DNA of 64,000 nt, taken from the NCBI GenBank assembly GCA_014607495.2, contig CP053149.1, positions 11,048,120 through 11,112,119 on the forward strand, in the 5' to 3' direction. Every line of letters begins with the position of its first letter. Position 1 is the stretch's first letter. The notes under the pieces are model-generated. The model was given only the letters and a program-made list of their open reading frames with translations. It was not told where the DNA came from and searched no databases. A program made the position numbers and the translations under genes. This document shows, piece by piece, positions 1-12,140 of the stretch. Source of the DNA: Carposina sasakii (Eukaryota; Arthropoda; Insecta; Lepidoptera; Carposinidae).

Positions 1-1240
1 GAATATGACGAACCTATAAGGAAAGTCACTGGTTCTTGTTAACTAAGGGACCCTAAAAACTATATTAACATTATGAAATAAATAAACAACAACGTTATAA
101 ACACTAAACAAATAATAAACATAATTTTCTTACCTTTACAGCACATTTTCCGATTTCATTTTACTGTAGCCACCTTTGATACGGTGTCATAGTACAACCC
201 AGAAAAAAATTATTACTAAGGTACCTATTTTTACCCCTTCCACCCCCTCTCCTGGCGCTTAGGGGACGAATCTGACTTCCCTCCACATCTGAAAATAATC
301 TTCTTAGTACATTCTATTCATGGTAAAAATTACACAATTCTACCTCAAAAGGAACAATTCACGTCCCTTTTGTATGGGGCACAACTCCTACTATAAATAA
401 AGTGATGAATTGATCTTAAATATTTTTTAAGTGCTTCATTTCCAACTACGTTGTTAAAGTAACTGTAAATAAATAACACATATAACTTTATAAAAATACT
501 TTATATTTTATCCTGTTGTAATATTTTTTTTTTTTGAGTACATTCTTATAATAATAGTTATTTATTTTCAGCGGATCAAAGACAAAACACATATAATTTA
601 AATGTGATGTTAATATTTCATATATATTTAATAGTTATACTTCATAGTTTGATGTATAGGTATACACCTATTATAGTTATTCGCTGATAAATTCTATTAA
701 TTACATTTAATTTTATATCTTTTATTTAATATAGGTATAAGCTGATTGTACTTATAGGTATTTCAAATATTTTATTTCCGATATTAATCCATACTATTTA
801 CTTTTATCGAGAGTTTAAGTTATTTATAATTTAACATGGTAGGTTAATACTTAATATTAATTCTACTTAAATTTTTACGTGATAATTTGTTGGCTAATTG
901 AATTTATAATGTAATATCTTGACATTGATAGGGACAGCATCAATATTATTCTTTAGATAGGCTATCTTCTGAAGCGATTCTGAAGTACAATGAATCATCG
1001 GACAAACCATTCACTTGCACGCGGTGGCCATCGGTACTGATAAAGCTCGAGATATTAAATTTTAGCTTCTCTGTTAATAATTCAAGAGTTACGAGTACGT
1101 AAAGAATTTTAGTTAAACCGCTTACGTAACTCTTTTACTTTCCTCCATTACTACATAATGGCCGATTCAGTTACACTGAAACAAAAAATAGTTTTAAGCA
1201 AGACCTAGTTACTTATTTTTAACGGTCATATATTTTATAA
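1..1240. other. AT-rich stretch, nothing recognised
   Basis: Low-complexity AT-rich sequence with short A and T runs. I found no long open frame, no RNA gene and no segment repeated elsewhere in the window. Confidence 0.6.
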
Positions 1241-1472
1241 CTAGTGAACGCCTGCGACTTCGCCCGCGTGGCCTGCCGAAAAAACAAAATGTCAAAATTA
1301 TCCTTGATAAAAATATTTCCGGGATAAAAAGTAGCCTTTGTGTTAATCCAGGGTGTCAGCTAACTCCATACTAAATTTTATTAAAATCGCTCCAGACATT
1401 TTTACGTGAAAGAGTAACAAACATCCACCATAGTCACAAACTTTCGCGTTTATAATATTATTATAGTAGGAT
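1241..1472 (+). repeat. CTAG/CCGCGTGG interspersed repeat (family A), full-length-like copy
   Basis: The copy starts with CTAGTGAACGCC and carries the GACTTCGCCCGCGTGG block. It continues through the 'GGGATAAAAAGTAGCC' block and ends at the TTTATAATATTA...TAGGAT end typical of the family. Related copies lie near 18.8, 26.2, 26.6, 39.8 and 61.6 kb. The family is very common in Lepidoptera. I cannot assign it safely to a class; a Helitron-like or LINE/SINE-derived element are both possible. It carries no coding capacity. Confidence 0.7.
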
Positions 1473-2409
1473 AGGGCAAAAATATTTTTTCATTAATAAT
1501 AATAGGACCAGAAAAAGGTTTTTAACAATTTTGATGAAGACCAACCAGTGGGTTTAGGATACGGTAGGCAGGTATTAACAAAACAGTATAACAATATGGA
1601 TAATTTATTTTCCACCGAGTGCCTAATTCACACAATATCTACAAATCCTGCCGCTAATCAAGTTTGTTGTATCAACCTGCCCGAGGCTGCTTCGCTAAGC
1701 ATATAATATAAGCTTTAAATTATGTTTATAAGTTTTAAATTATACCTGTGATGTGATAAAAGTTTTAAGAATTATCCTGTATGCATGGTAACTGGCATAT
1801 GTATAAAAGTACCATTTGATGATGTATCTTCTCATAAAAAAATCTGTTAATTAATAATTACTGTCTTTCAAATAATACCAAACTAACCATATCAGTAATG
1901 TCATAAAAGTCCACTAGAATATATTCTCGTGAACCACTTTGCATTTTTTTTTTTGCTGCATGTCCTTCCGGACATGGCGTAAGTGTAGACTAAGTAACTC
2001 GGGCATTATCTCGGGCGATAAACTAGCAACTTGACACTGACACTGATTATGTTAAATCGTGTCTAAAGAATATCCTTATAATCCTGAAGTTCAATTAATC
2101 CATTTTAAATTCCCTTATTCCATTCCAATAAGGCAATATAAATTTATGTAACAAATATAATACATGTAGATAAATACCCATAGTTGGTACAAATCGAAAG
2201 ATATTAATTATTCTGTGAGGCGCACCGCGTGTGTATGTCGTGGTTTTACAAAGTAGAATGTAAAATTTTATTACAACAATGTGAAAATAATAAAAGAAAA
2301 CAGATTTAATAAAGTGGTTTATCTCTGAAATTGGCTTACATTACACTGATAACAATGTATTCCAAAAGATACCTTCTCTATTTTTATTAAAAAGTTAACT
2401 CGTATTGTT
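1473..2409. other. AT-rich stretch with one repeat fragment
   Basis: Mostly unassigned. A small palindrome, CATGTCC-TTCC-GGACATG, lies near 1960. A short piece at about 1998-2048 (CTAGCAACTTGACACTGAC) resembles the edge of the GTGTTCCCGAAATGGGGTA family (family H) seen at 34.8 kb. Confidence 0.5.
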
Positions 2410-2666
2410 ACCGTGCATTCACAGTGCAGTTACCTTATGTCGATCAACATTTACAAATGTTATTTAGCAACATCCGATAACAAAAAGTTATCTATTGTCA
2501 ACAAATGTTGCCGCGATATCCTTAGTATCTTTATATGAACACTATAACTCACAATCAAATTCAATCAACAAACATTAACAAGTAGCCACAAAAGTTACAG
2601 TACTCGTATATTACCGAATGTTACCGTGTTGCTCAAGAAAAAGTCACTGCAGTGTGGATGCACGGT
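2410..2666. mobile_element. Candidate short inverted-repeat element (MITE-like)
   Basis: Positions 2410-2430 and 2646-2666 form a 21-nt inverted repeat (ACCGTGCAT.CACA.TGCAGT) with two mismatches, enclosing about 215 bp of non-coding DNA. I saw no obvious target-site duplication and no second copy here, so the classification rests only on the paired ends. A chance pair or a former regulatory palindrome is possible. Confidence 0.4.
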
Positions 2667-4340
2667 TAGTCAGAAATAGTACTTGAATCGAGAATGTCTT
2701 TAAAATCATTTTTAAAGAGGTAGAAAAAAATTAATACTTTCACTTGAACCGCAAGTTACGTTTGTGACTATCGGTAGTATAGGCACTTAACTCCACAACT
2801 TGTTATGAAATAAAATATGAAAAGATCTGTGAATTATACTATTAATCAAGAATGAAATTTCCAGTGTAATTCAAATTTCGTTTTATGTACCAACGAGTGA
2901 TTTTCCATAGAGAATAGTTTTTGAGTAGCAAAGTTAGATTACTTTCGGGCTGCGTGCCAATTTTCCAGTACATTAGCTTTTCGTTACAAAAAGTCAACGC
3001 CTGAGTCTTCGAAAACGGATTTTAAAATTATTCAGCCTTTCATTTTATAACTTCACAAGATAAACTGTATATCTATAACTACAGATAAATTAATGTCCAT
3101 TATTAAAGCTTGTGACTATTTTAAAGTATTTTTAATAATAAAATTTCCTATTTAAGATTAAAGTCTTAATAATTATTTTTTGTAAATAAATTATATAATC
3201 GTCTCTTTTATTTAGGGGCCTTGCGTGTCCATGATCCTGTACAATTTGTATTGCATATCAAAAAGTCATTCTTTCTTGCCTGTTGCGTCTTTTCATGTAC
3301 GTTTCCACTTACATCCTAAATATGTGTACACTAGGGATTAGACATTTAATTAAACCGAAGCATGGAGCAATACAAATTATACAAAGCACTATAGAGCTAA
3401 ATAATGGATTCGAAGCACTTGGAACAAGCCGGCTCGAAACATCTGCGATTAAGTACATGCAGAATTACACACAATCCACGAATGTTGTAGTACAAGTTAC
3501 GAATATAACTGTCACTTACCATGAGCCTTATCTACATGTTATAAATATCAATATTGCTTAATTTGTCAGCGGTGTAGTAATGTTTTGTAGTTAATAAGAG
3601 GCACTAAACGGCTATCAACTCATTAGGTTGTTATTATGCGTGTTGAGTGTCGTTTATAGACCTATGGGATGTTTGAAACTTTAGTAATATAAGTGTTAAG
3701 ATAGACTTATGGTTAGAGCACTTCATTAAAATGTAAATTTTATACTTATCTTTATAAACACGTGCGTGTGAGACATGATGACTTCCAATTTCTCTACTTA
3801 GCCATCTACATAACAACCACATGCACCGTGTTCCCTTCATTTATTCTATGGTTGTATCTCATTTGTGGAAGAAGTGTCTAAATATCCATAGAGATCTCTG
3901 AACTATAATCCTACTCCATTGAGCTTAAAATATGCCAAGAACGATCGCGAGACGTGTACAAAAATATACCAGCAACATTACACATAAACCTTTACTCTAG
4001 TAAGAGCATTCTGGAGGATTAACTTGGCATTTTGGCTATATGTAACAAGCTTTACATCGAATGGCCGTCGCCACAAGGTCGTATAGAGGACAGCGGAAGA
4101 AAGAGCGTAAAATACGATCATTGCCTTAGGAAAACCTAAGCCAAATAGAGTATTAGTAGCTACTGTCTCATTGAGATACCAATGGTTACTCAAGCCGTTG
4201 CGATTCCAAATTAAATAATCCTGCAATATTTACTAAATATAGGTAAAAGTTTGTGAGAATGGATGTTCCGATTAGCTATATTTTATGTAAAAGCTACTGA
4301 TCGATTCTGTAGAAACTTGGCAGTTATTTAACATGACAGC
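2667..4340. other. AT-rich stretch, no gene recognised
   Basis: The short open frames here show no recognisable family and have the composition of random AT-rich DNA. A minus-strand frame at 3978-4226 starts with residues reminiscent of a non-LTR endonuclease N-terminus (LIWNRNGLSNH), but the rest does not continue the family, so I do not call it. Confidence 0.5.
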
Positions 4341-4525
4341 AGACTGGCGCAGTTGGTGACCTTATCCGCCGCGCCATAGGTCGGGTTAGAATCTCAGTAG
4401 GTGCAACAATAACATAATGATAACTCGATAATTTGCTTGCGATTTTCATAAATATTTCTTCATCTATGTATTTATATACCCATGACACAAGATATATTAG
4501 GGATGCCTACTTCAATATTTTGTAA
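4341..4525 (+). mobile_element. Degenerate tRNA-derived SINE
   Basis: The pol III A box (TGGCGCAGTTGG, near 4344) is intact. The B box (GGTTAGAATCT) carries two changes. The body matches the better preserved SINE at 52067-52317: the CGCCATAGGTC block, a run reading ATGTATTTATATACC and an ACACAAGA...TTAGGGAT block. The divergence suggests an old insertion. Confidence 0.75.
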
Positions 4526-5897
4526 TATACATCAAATTTCACGTGGACTAAGCCGCACGTTCCCGCTAGTGTGACATATCGTAAAATCTTCTGTACCACA
4601 TAACATCTGCAAGAAGCTAGCCATGTGTCCCAGCGGAATAACGCAGGAAGTCTAAACTCAAGCCTTGTCAAGTGGCACCGTATATTCAATTACCTACCAC
4701 CCAAGTCGAAAATTAGGAGCTTATCATGTATGAATAACTTACTTTACGCAGCGGATTATGTAATGGAATTAGAGGAGCTTTATATATTAATAAATTTACA
4801 TTACATTAAAGCTGTTAAGACCTGAAAATTATTTAGATTTTTTTATATCCTTAAATTGTGAATCTCTAAAGCTTTTGGAGAGTTAATTAAAAACAAGAGC
4901 CTATTTATAATATTATCTATTATATATAACAGTACTTTTATAATAATACTTTTTGTCATGTATGCTTATTAATTTAGATGAATTGACAGATCGTGGCTTT
5001 TATCATATATGTTACACACGCGAACACCATGAGTCCTTCTAAAAATAATAAAGCTAAAATACAAATATTAATTATTGTTAATACTTACTTTACCACAGGC
5101 ATGCACCAGCAAGGAATTAAATGCAGCCGGCGCCCCGAAGCTTTCACGTGAATCATGAATAGATTATAATACAAAGATAGTATATTTAAATAATATGTTA
5201 CTGTATTTGAGTACTGAAACTTATGGCCTCACTCAGAATAGAATCTACATAATATATACAAATACTTCATAGTAGTTCATAGTTGACATATTGTTAGTAT
5301 TATTCATCATTATACTTTATACCTTTACATCCATGCCCTCTTATTTTTACGGAAACACATATGGTTAAGTAAGGATGACGTTTGTTTTATGGAATCATAA
5401 GAATTATTGGTAACTGAACTACAGTTAAATGTGTTAGTGAAGTATGGGCCCCTGCAAAAAGTCATACATCTCATCCATCGGGATATGCCCGTCTAATAGT
5501 TCGTGTATTAATAAATAGTTCAAAAGTAGAATCGTGTCTAAGCTTTATATCAACGGTACTTGAAAGTTCTAGAATCAATGAACTGCAGCGCGTGACGTCC
5601 ATTATTTATTACCCTTTCTCAACTTACGCAGTGAGTTCCACAGAGTACCTATTTTTACTATCTTTTGACCTTAGAAATTGAATCTATGAAGTGTCTGGTC
5701 TGTCTTATATAATATCATACTGCTTATAAGTATTATTCCATTTTGTAGATACAGTCATTAAAATTTAACATTGCCATTATTCATTACATGATACAAAAGA
5801 GATCTTTTTAAAACTAGGTAAAGGTTTTCGTGGGATCACGATTTTAACGAATACAATTTTTTTGTAAAAAGGCTATCAGAAAATCTATATCCATCTA
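4526..5897. other. AT-rich stretch, nothing recognised
   Basis: Short frames only. A slightly GC-richer patch lies at 5120-5150 and another at 4540-4680. Neither gives a recognisable protein or a match to the repeats elsewhere in the window. Confidence 0.55.
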
Positions 5898-6279
5898 CAG
5901 GGTGTTTTTTCGTTGCCACCCTTAACGAAGGGTACGTACTCTATACATCAAATAAAGTAAGTTTATGCCAAAAAAAAAATGCTGGGAAACGATGTAAATT
6001 TTTTTGATTTTTTTTTTATTACATGAACGGGCGAAATTTACAGTGTCCAGTGTTTATGCTAGTTTTTTCATAGACAGATATTAATTATTTCTCGTGAAAA
6101 AATCTTGCTACACGGTCAATGTGCATTTATGCAAAAAAACGCAGTCTACTTACTCAACTTTGGACCCTAATATTTTGGAAACCAGACACTTCCCAGGTAT
6201 GCTTCCATGGAGAAAAATGATCGTAATGATCAGGAGATTGCGTAGTTTTCGGGAACGTTGACGACCAACAATTACCCTG
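5898..6279 (+). mobile_element. 382-bp TA-flanked MITE (family C), copy 1
   Basis: The element is flanked by TA and begins CAGGGTGTTTTTTCGT. It ends with AACGTTGACGACC...TTACCCTG followed by TA. TA duplication and CAGGG ends fit a Tc1/mariner-type non-autonomous element. Other copies lie at 22283-22665 (inverted), 39245-39607 and 42331-42673. Open frames inside it (for example 6154-6477, minus) are not conserved as protein and are treated as chance. Confidence 0.8.
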
Positions 6280-8392
6280 TATACATAAATAGTAAAACTG
6301 TAACTGATTGCTGTTTGTGTATGCTAATCTCAGAAACGGCTTGACCGTTTTGAATATAGTTTTCGGGAATATATGTATGGAGACGAGCATCACATAATTT
6401 AGCGTATTTTTTTTTGTTTGTTTGCAGCGAACAAGCTCCGAAATGACTGCAGTATACGCAGACGGAGTTGCGGGCATCCGCTAGTTATTATAATTTAAAC
6501 ACTGGTCGATTAATTTATTCTATTTCATATTACTACTTTGCTTCTTGTTAATAATTCAGTTACACAGAAGAAATAATCCTCTTACACGGAACAAATAGAA
6601 GACAAACAAAAAGGTCATATAATTTGTTTCATATGAGTAGTTTAGGGTAATGAATGAGATATTCAGGGGCATTATTCAAGGCAATTATACCTCGGCCCTT
6701 TTCCACTGACCTATTAACGGAGTCCGGCTCCCTAGCTCCATTTAATAAGTGACAAAAACAACGCTGAAACATCTATGAGAGCTCATTTATTCCATTAATT
6801 TGTTCCAAAAAATATAAATACTTTAATGACTTTTTTATAAAGAAACTCACCATTAGAAGTTACGATTAGGTATCTTACTTTGTCGGCATTTCCCTTACTT
6901 TTATTAACTTCGAAAAGATTCAACCCAGCATGGCAACATTATAACATTACGTTTGTATTTACCAAACTTTTGAAAGGGAACCTCCATTCGGTGCAGATTT
7001 TTCCAAGGAAAAAACACAAGCTTTCCCAGAGATGGTGTCATAAATTTTTACGGAACCCAAGTTCGGTGAAAGGAAGTCGCAAAATTCTTATCTTTATGAA
7101 CACAATTTTAAGGTATTCGGATGATGCCACAGTTGTGAGTTGTGACTCAACCGCAGAGAAATGAATCTTGCATGAGTGATGCCCTTCACTCATGCAAAGT
7201 ATGCCCGCTATTCCAAATAAACAAACATTCGCTGCTAAACCTGACAAGCCTAGACAATGTATGCTTTTCTGCAATCGTAAACATCTGTGATGACGATCAT
7301 CGGGAGATAGAGAAACAATAAATATTTGGAAATTGTTGAAGACATAAATTACTTCCACGTTTGGTTTCATGGGAATGTCTACGATAAACGTGCATTATAC
7401 AAAATTTATTACAACACAACTGCTTGACTAGAATTACTCAATGCATACTTACTTAAATTTTATTAAATAAACTATTCTTTTAGTACGGTTTTGTACTCAT
7501 AAACGCGTCAGTCGGCATCTAAAGAGAAATTATTCTTAGGGCGAATTATATCCTGTACTTCCTGTCGTATTTTGAATTACTCTTTGTTGCTGTCGAGACG
7601 ACAAGCGCACACAACAGTAGGCCAGGAATTGCTTGCTCCATGGGTGGTTAATAAATAATTTTATCTAAATGGAGTATAAAGGTAGGAGTCCTGTTGCGGG
7701 ACGAGGTTACCGGTTACCCCATTAGGTACGTGCGTCGCGGAGAATGTGAGAAACAGTTTCGAGCGCGTGACTCGAATAAATGGCTACATTATATTCAAGA
7801 AAACCGCAAAAACTTTTACATTTTCAAAAATTCACTAACGCATATTTTATTCAATAGGAAAAGCCACGCGTCGGTTACAAAAAAATGTTTCTTTACATTT
7901 CTCATACAAATTCGCCTTTGTAACTCGAGAGATTGACTATTTATGAACCAGAATCCGTCAGCTAATACCAGTGATGTTTTCTCATGTTCCGACGGATATT
8001 GGGATGTCTTATGAAAATAATCGACAAGATAAATGATTTTGTTTTCCTCTTTGTAATATGTTATCGCTGAATGGCCGTATTTGATTTGATGCAACATATC
8101 AATGCCAACAATAAAAGGTGAAACTCTGATCAAAGTTTCAGAGGACACATGATATATTTCATACAAAAGTCTCTTTTTATGCTGCAATATGCCATACCTA
8201 TCTAAAGTTTTTACCGGCTGTTATTTAGGGTTCCGTATATAACGGGTTAGTTTGCGACTTAGTCCACAAAGAGTGGTTAAATGAAATGTTTAATAACATT
8301 TTTATGGGATTAAGTAGTACATACCCCACTTGAAGGAAGAGCTCGTCTACGCATATGCAATTCCTTTCGGACGGACGACGTGAGACATTTTT
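6280..8392. other. AT-rich stretch, no gene recognised
   Basis: Two minus-strand frames (7038-7370, 110 codons; 7816-8187, 123 codons) are longer than expected but match no family I know. The second contains FIVGIDMLHQ, faintly like the C-terminal part of a retroviral-type protease, with no active-site motif. A TATAAAGG sequence occurs near 7675 without a convincing downstream gene. Confidence 0.4.
7168..7197. repeat. Perfect 12-bp hairpin
   Basis: TTGCATGAGTGA and TCACTCATGCAA are perfect reverse complements separated by a 6-nt loop. The function is unknown. It is too short for a typical animal pre-miRNA. Confidence 0.6.
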
Positions 8393-8433
8393 AACCAACT
8401 TCAAAAAAGAAAGGTTATCAATTCGCCTGTATG

Positions 8434-8458
8434 TTTTTTTTTTTTTTTTTTTTTTTTT
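8434..8458 (+). repeat. T homopolymer run
   Basis: About 25 consecutive T residues near the 5' end of the family G element. The same place is T-rich in the 46.1-kb copy, interspersed with A. Confidence 0.8.
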
Positions 8459-8859
8459 ATGTGTGTTACCTCAGAACTCCGTCATTTATGAACCGACTTC
8501 AATTTTTTTTTTATAATTTGTCATGGTATGCTTCCAAGTTGGTCCCATATTCACCATGTCAGGATCTGATGATGGGATCTTGGAGAAATCAAGGGCAATC
8601 CTCAAATATTGTAGGAATATGTAGTCTGTTTTTATACTTTTACTGAGCGTTTTGATTACCTACATATAAAACATAACATCTGATGATGGAATCTCTAAGG
8701 AATCTAGGGATATCCTCAAATATAAAAGGCACGAGTAGTCCGTTTTTAGATTTTTACAGAGAATTTTGGTCAGCTACACATAATATAAAGGAAACAAGGG
8801 TTTGATGATGGAGCCGCCGAAAAACAGATAGTGGAACTTTTTAGTAACAAAATCCCCCT

Positions 8860-8925
8860 ATGGCAGGGGGAGGCCTACGTCCAGTAGTGGACTGCAATAG
8901 GCTTATGAAGATGAAGATATTTGTG
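8860..8925 (+). repeat. RTE-like retrotransposon 3' end captured inside family G
   Basis: Contains GGGGGAGGCCTACGTCCAG and TGGACTGCAATAGGCT followed by a short ATGAAG run. This is the same terminal block found at the ends of the retroposons at 28597-28787 and 58904-59206. Because it is also present at the homologous place in the 46.5-kb and 59.9-kb copies, it was part of the family before they dispersed. Confidence 0.7.
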
Positions 8926-9311
8926 TTAAGTGGTGAAATTATATGTTGCGTTAAGCCGTGTCCGAAGTAAGATGGTTATAGAGGAAGAGGTAGACATGAG
9001 AATAACGAGATGACGGATAATAGGGATGAATGAAAGAAGAGTACCTACATATTGCACCGACCCCAAATGATTGGGAACAGGGTAGGAAGAAGGAGTGTAA
9101 TTATATGTTGCTTATATTGTCAGACGTAAAGTTTCGAAGCCTACTCATTTCTCTCTTGTCATGTGGCCTATTTAATCATTTGCTGGCATATAAATCTGAC
9201 AATATTATGTCTTCTAAACTTCGTACACGGCTTAACGCAATATATATTTGCTCTTTAGTAAAATTTTACTTTAGTAAGCTCGAGTTTTGGGAGAAAGTCG
9301 GTTTTTCGTTT

Positions 9312-10377
9312 AAAAAAAATTATGTTGTCTAAATTATAACTCATCTGGGATTATAACTGTATATCATTCATATGAGATTATAACTTTTAAACCATAAACT
9401 AAATAAAATTCCAAGTGCTAAATATTGAAGTCCACAAATGATTGGTTTATCTTGGCCGTTTTTTTGTCAACCTGTGTGCAGAACCCTAAAATGCACTTTG
9501 TCAGATTTTTTTTATAAAAAAAATTCAATCCGTTATACTGAAAGTAAAACATGGCATCAAACGTACCACTATATCGTCTATCAGGCACAACTGACGTTTG
9601 AAATTTATACACGTGCAGTGAAAAAACGGACGTACAAATATTTTACAATATCTACTATCTGCATGCAGCAGTCTATCTACCGTGCATTTATCTACGTTAT
9701 CTACATACGTTAGTCCATATGTGTATAAAGTTGCATTTGCTTAACTCATTGGCAATATTCCAAATCCTAACGAATCACAAGTCACAAAAATTGTAATTTT
9801 ATATGCATGGTTTTTATTTTAAAAGAATGTTGTTAAGTATATTGTGTTGTATGATGCCATGGTTTTTATAGACGCAACATGTGTAAAGGTTCGGACAAGA
9901 CATGCTGCCGACGAGTTTCCCCGAGCCCATTCATAATTCAACTGAATGTCGATCCGACCAAACAGCCTATTCGCATATCCATTGATCCGCTCGTTTCCCA
10001 TTCACTCTTTAACACCTTCTTACGGCTTGCCTCAGAGCTTGAATAAAATAACAGCTAACCTCACGAGAGATGATTAAATGGCCTTTCTAGCTGCCTTGAA
10101 TACGAAAAAGGGGAATAATTGGGTTACTTTGAGAATACAAGAAAAGGTTGTCTATATTTTATCTGCAAATGTTTTGTTTAAAGTAAAAGGAACGTGCTGG
10201 TACTTTAACGTAATTCGGGATGTTCACTTTGTGTAAAGAGACTGTAGACATAGATATTTAACCAATCCCGTAAAGTGCTCACTGTTTACGAATCAAAATC
10301 GTACGTTTTTTTAGCAAATTAAGTTCTATAAATGAAATTGTATTAGGCGTTACAATTCGGAAGTTCAAACATTCACC
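9312..10377. other. AT-rich stretch, no gene recognised
   Basis: A GC-richer part at 9890-10010 has a minus-strand frame of 60 codons (9819-10001) with no family resemblance. The remainder is AT-rich, including T runs. Confidence 0.5.
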
Positions 10378-10603
10378 CACTACTGGGTGCGCCCACTACC
10401 GGGCCCTACACCCTCCACTGACCCTCGGATCTGATATTTTTGATTTCAGAATAGGGCAATGTATTGTCTTGCATGCTGGGTGCTCGGGTCTGGTTTCTCG
10501 TGGCGATTGTAGTCAGTGCAAGTGCCTGTTTTCTCAGTTATGAGTTATCAGATCCGAGGGTCAGTGGAGGGTGTAGGGCCCGGTGGTGGGCGCACCCATA
10601 GTG
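10378..10603. mobile_element. Foldback element with GC-rich inverted ends, CACTA-like termini
   Basis: Arms at about 10378-10436 and 10546-10603 are near-perfect inverted repeats of over 50 bp, with one substitution and one indel. They contain GGTGCGCCCAC and GGGCCCTACACCCTCCACTG. The outermost bases read CACTA...TAGTG, as in CACTA/EnSpm elements, but the 3-bp flanks (ACC / AAA) do not match as a target duplication. A partial inverted copy lies at 23521-23636. Confidence 0.7.
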
Positions 10604-11864
10604 AAATTAAGTCCTTCTTTTCCATTATCCGAAACTCTCATTTAATGTAAAATAAATCATGTTTAAGCTTGAATATTCCGACGCAGAAAAAAACGATTGT
10701 ACCAAAGCTTTAACTATAATATTTCCACTAAAATGATACCATCTGAGTACCACCTAGTCTTTATGACCGTTAGTAATAACTTCTAGCTCATTATGCAATA
10801 ATTTCTATGGCAGTATGATATAAAACGCTCCCCATACCTAAATAAGCTGAATGGTAAACGTAATTAGCTTATAAATAAAGTCCTGAGTCATGTTGTTTTT
10901 GTATGTTAGAGGTCAGGAGCCGTACAACCGATTCATTAAGCAAGGGTCGACCAAGGTGGCAGTGAAATTTTAAAATAAGCTGCCGGTCGTAGGCGACACG
11001 TGACACGAATCCCGCTTCACCCTCGTCTTGCTATCTTACCCACGTATCTAAAGGTTTAGGAAACATGCCCGTAATTTTCACACAAAACTGAACTTACATA
11101 GTCAAGGCACGATTTATTTTGTGGACATGCTTGGGACTTCCGCTGCAGATAACGTCTGCACTGAATGCGGCTGATGAAAACTCCGCCGTCCCGGGGGCGT
11201 CCTCTCCTTTATTTCTCGAAGTTATAAAAAGTAACGAGATATTTTATCTGGTATACGTCGTCGTCTCATTGTTTGAAGTTCATCCCCGAAAACAATATCA
11301 AAGATCCATGCATAACTGCTACAATTATCTTTTATTATATGCAAAAAACTTAGCTGTTCAATTTGAAAATTTTGAGAACGAAATAGTAATTGAAAGAGTG
11401 AAATTTACGGGATTCTACGCAAACAATGGAATAAAATTTGAGTGTGGGTTGAAAAATAGAGGATATAAAGTTTGGACCGGACGTGGCCGTAATCCCTGGC
11501 CGCTGCAATAGCGAGGCCCTGCGGATATTTCATGAAGACGTACGACACACTCGTAAATTTTCACGCATCTTTGAACCTGCAGCGTTCCACGAACTCCCGC
11601 TGTTAGAATATTTTTAGCTAACGAGAATAAAAACTGGTAAAACAGGCAGGTAAAGTTATTAAGAGAACATTAGGCTAAAGACTTTTCAGAAAGGTGAGGC
11701 TTCAGTGCTACTCGAGTTAACTACGTGCTTTATAAAGATAGAGTTCAAAGAGGGTCATTAAATACTGTTAGAGTACACAACCAAAATATAGCGGTCACAT
11801 TATTTGAACAGTACGTTTTTTTAAATGAATACTACATGATGGAATACGATCTTCTATGCTGCTC
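10604..11864. other. Unassigned stretch with an unexplained open frame
   Basis: A plus-strand frame at 11119-11511 (130 codons) begins in a GC-richer patch (11140-11210) and then becomes AT-rich. I do not recognise it and see no domain or clear splice sites. Another GC-richer patch is 11500-11600. Confidence 0.4.
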
Positions 11865-12140
11865 TGGGAGTGAAAAGAAATAGTATAATACTACAGCCGC
11901 TTCTCTTCCCGGGCATATTGTACGTACAAGTCAGTAGAGAGACAAAAGGGGTCTTGGTGTTTTGTAGGTGATGGGTTGACCACCTGTCACTACTAGCCGA
12001 ACTTGTACATCTCAACTATACCCTCAAAATTGGTCAAAAGTGGCACCATGTGGTTCTATCGGCCCTTGGTGCTCTGCCTACCTGGTGAGAGATAGAGGCG
12101 TGATTATGTGTATGTGTGTGTGTGTATGTGTGTGTAGAAT
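11865..12140 (+). mobile_element. Retroposon copy with GT/ATGT tail (family J), internally shortened
   Basis: Shares TTCTATGCTGCTCT...GGAGTGAAA, CTTCTCTTCCCGGGCATA and the CCGAACTTGTACxTCTCAACT block with 33870-34318, and ends GAGGCGTGATTATGTGTATG plus a GT-rich tail. It lacks about 170 bp present in the other copy. The tandem-repeat tail fits a non-LTR or SINE-type retroposon. No coding frame remains. Confidence 0.7.
12105..12135 (+). repeat. (GT)n microsatellite
   Basis: A run of GT with a few AT interruptions, forming the 3' tail of the family J retroposon. Confidence 0.8.

Larger units (their letters stand above)
8393..9311 (+). mobile_element. AACCGACTTC-ended repeat element (family G), copy 1
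   Basis: The element starts with AACCAACTTCAAAAA (one change from AACCGACTTC) and a long T run. It ends at AAAGTCGGTTTTTCGTTT, which is roughly the inverse of the start. The interior matches 46067-47208 and, inverted, 59213-60441 almost throughout: the blocks around GATCTGATGATGGGATC, the RTE-like 3' end at 8860-8925, and the GTCGGTGC/TTGGGAACAGGG region. It has no coding capacity. The transposon class is uncertain. Confidence 0.75.

Noticed and set aside
3978..4226. Minus-strand frame beginning LIWNRNGLSNH, like the N-terminus of a Jockey endonuclease
   Set aside because: The similarity ends after about a dozen residues. No later endonuclease motif follows, so I cannot support a retrotransposon call.
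6154..6477. Open frames in family C MITEs (also at 22091-22357, 39475-39684)
   Set aside because: The frames differ between copies, have no shared start or stop, and lie inside a short inverted-end element. Not genes.
6880..7164. ILRYSDDATVVS, reminiscent of a reverse transcriptase YADD box
   Set aside because: No other reverse transcriptase motif lies upstream or downstream in any frame.
7816..8187. Minus-strand 123-codon frame with FIVGIDMLHQ, faintly like a retroviral-type protease C-terminus
   Set aside because: No DTGA/DSGA active site and no neighbouring gag or pol sequence. The resemblance is too weak.
11119..11511. 130-codon plus-strand frame as a possible gene
   Set aside because: No recognisable domain. 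Composition changes abruptly in the middle, and there is no supporting start context or splice signals. Left as unassigned.
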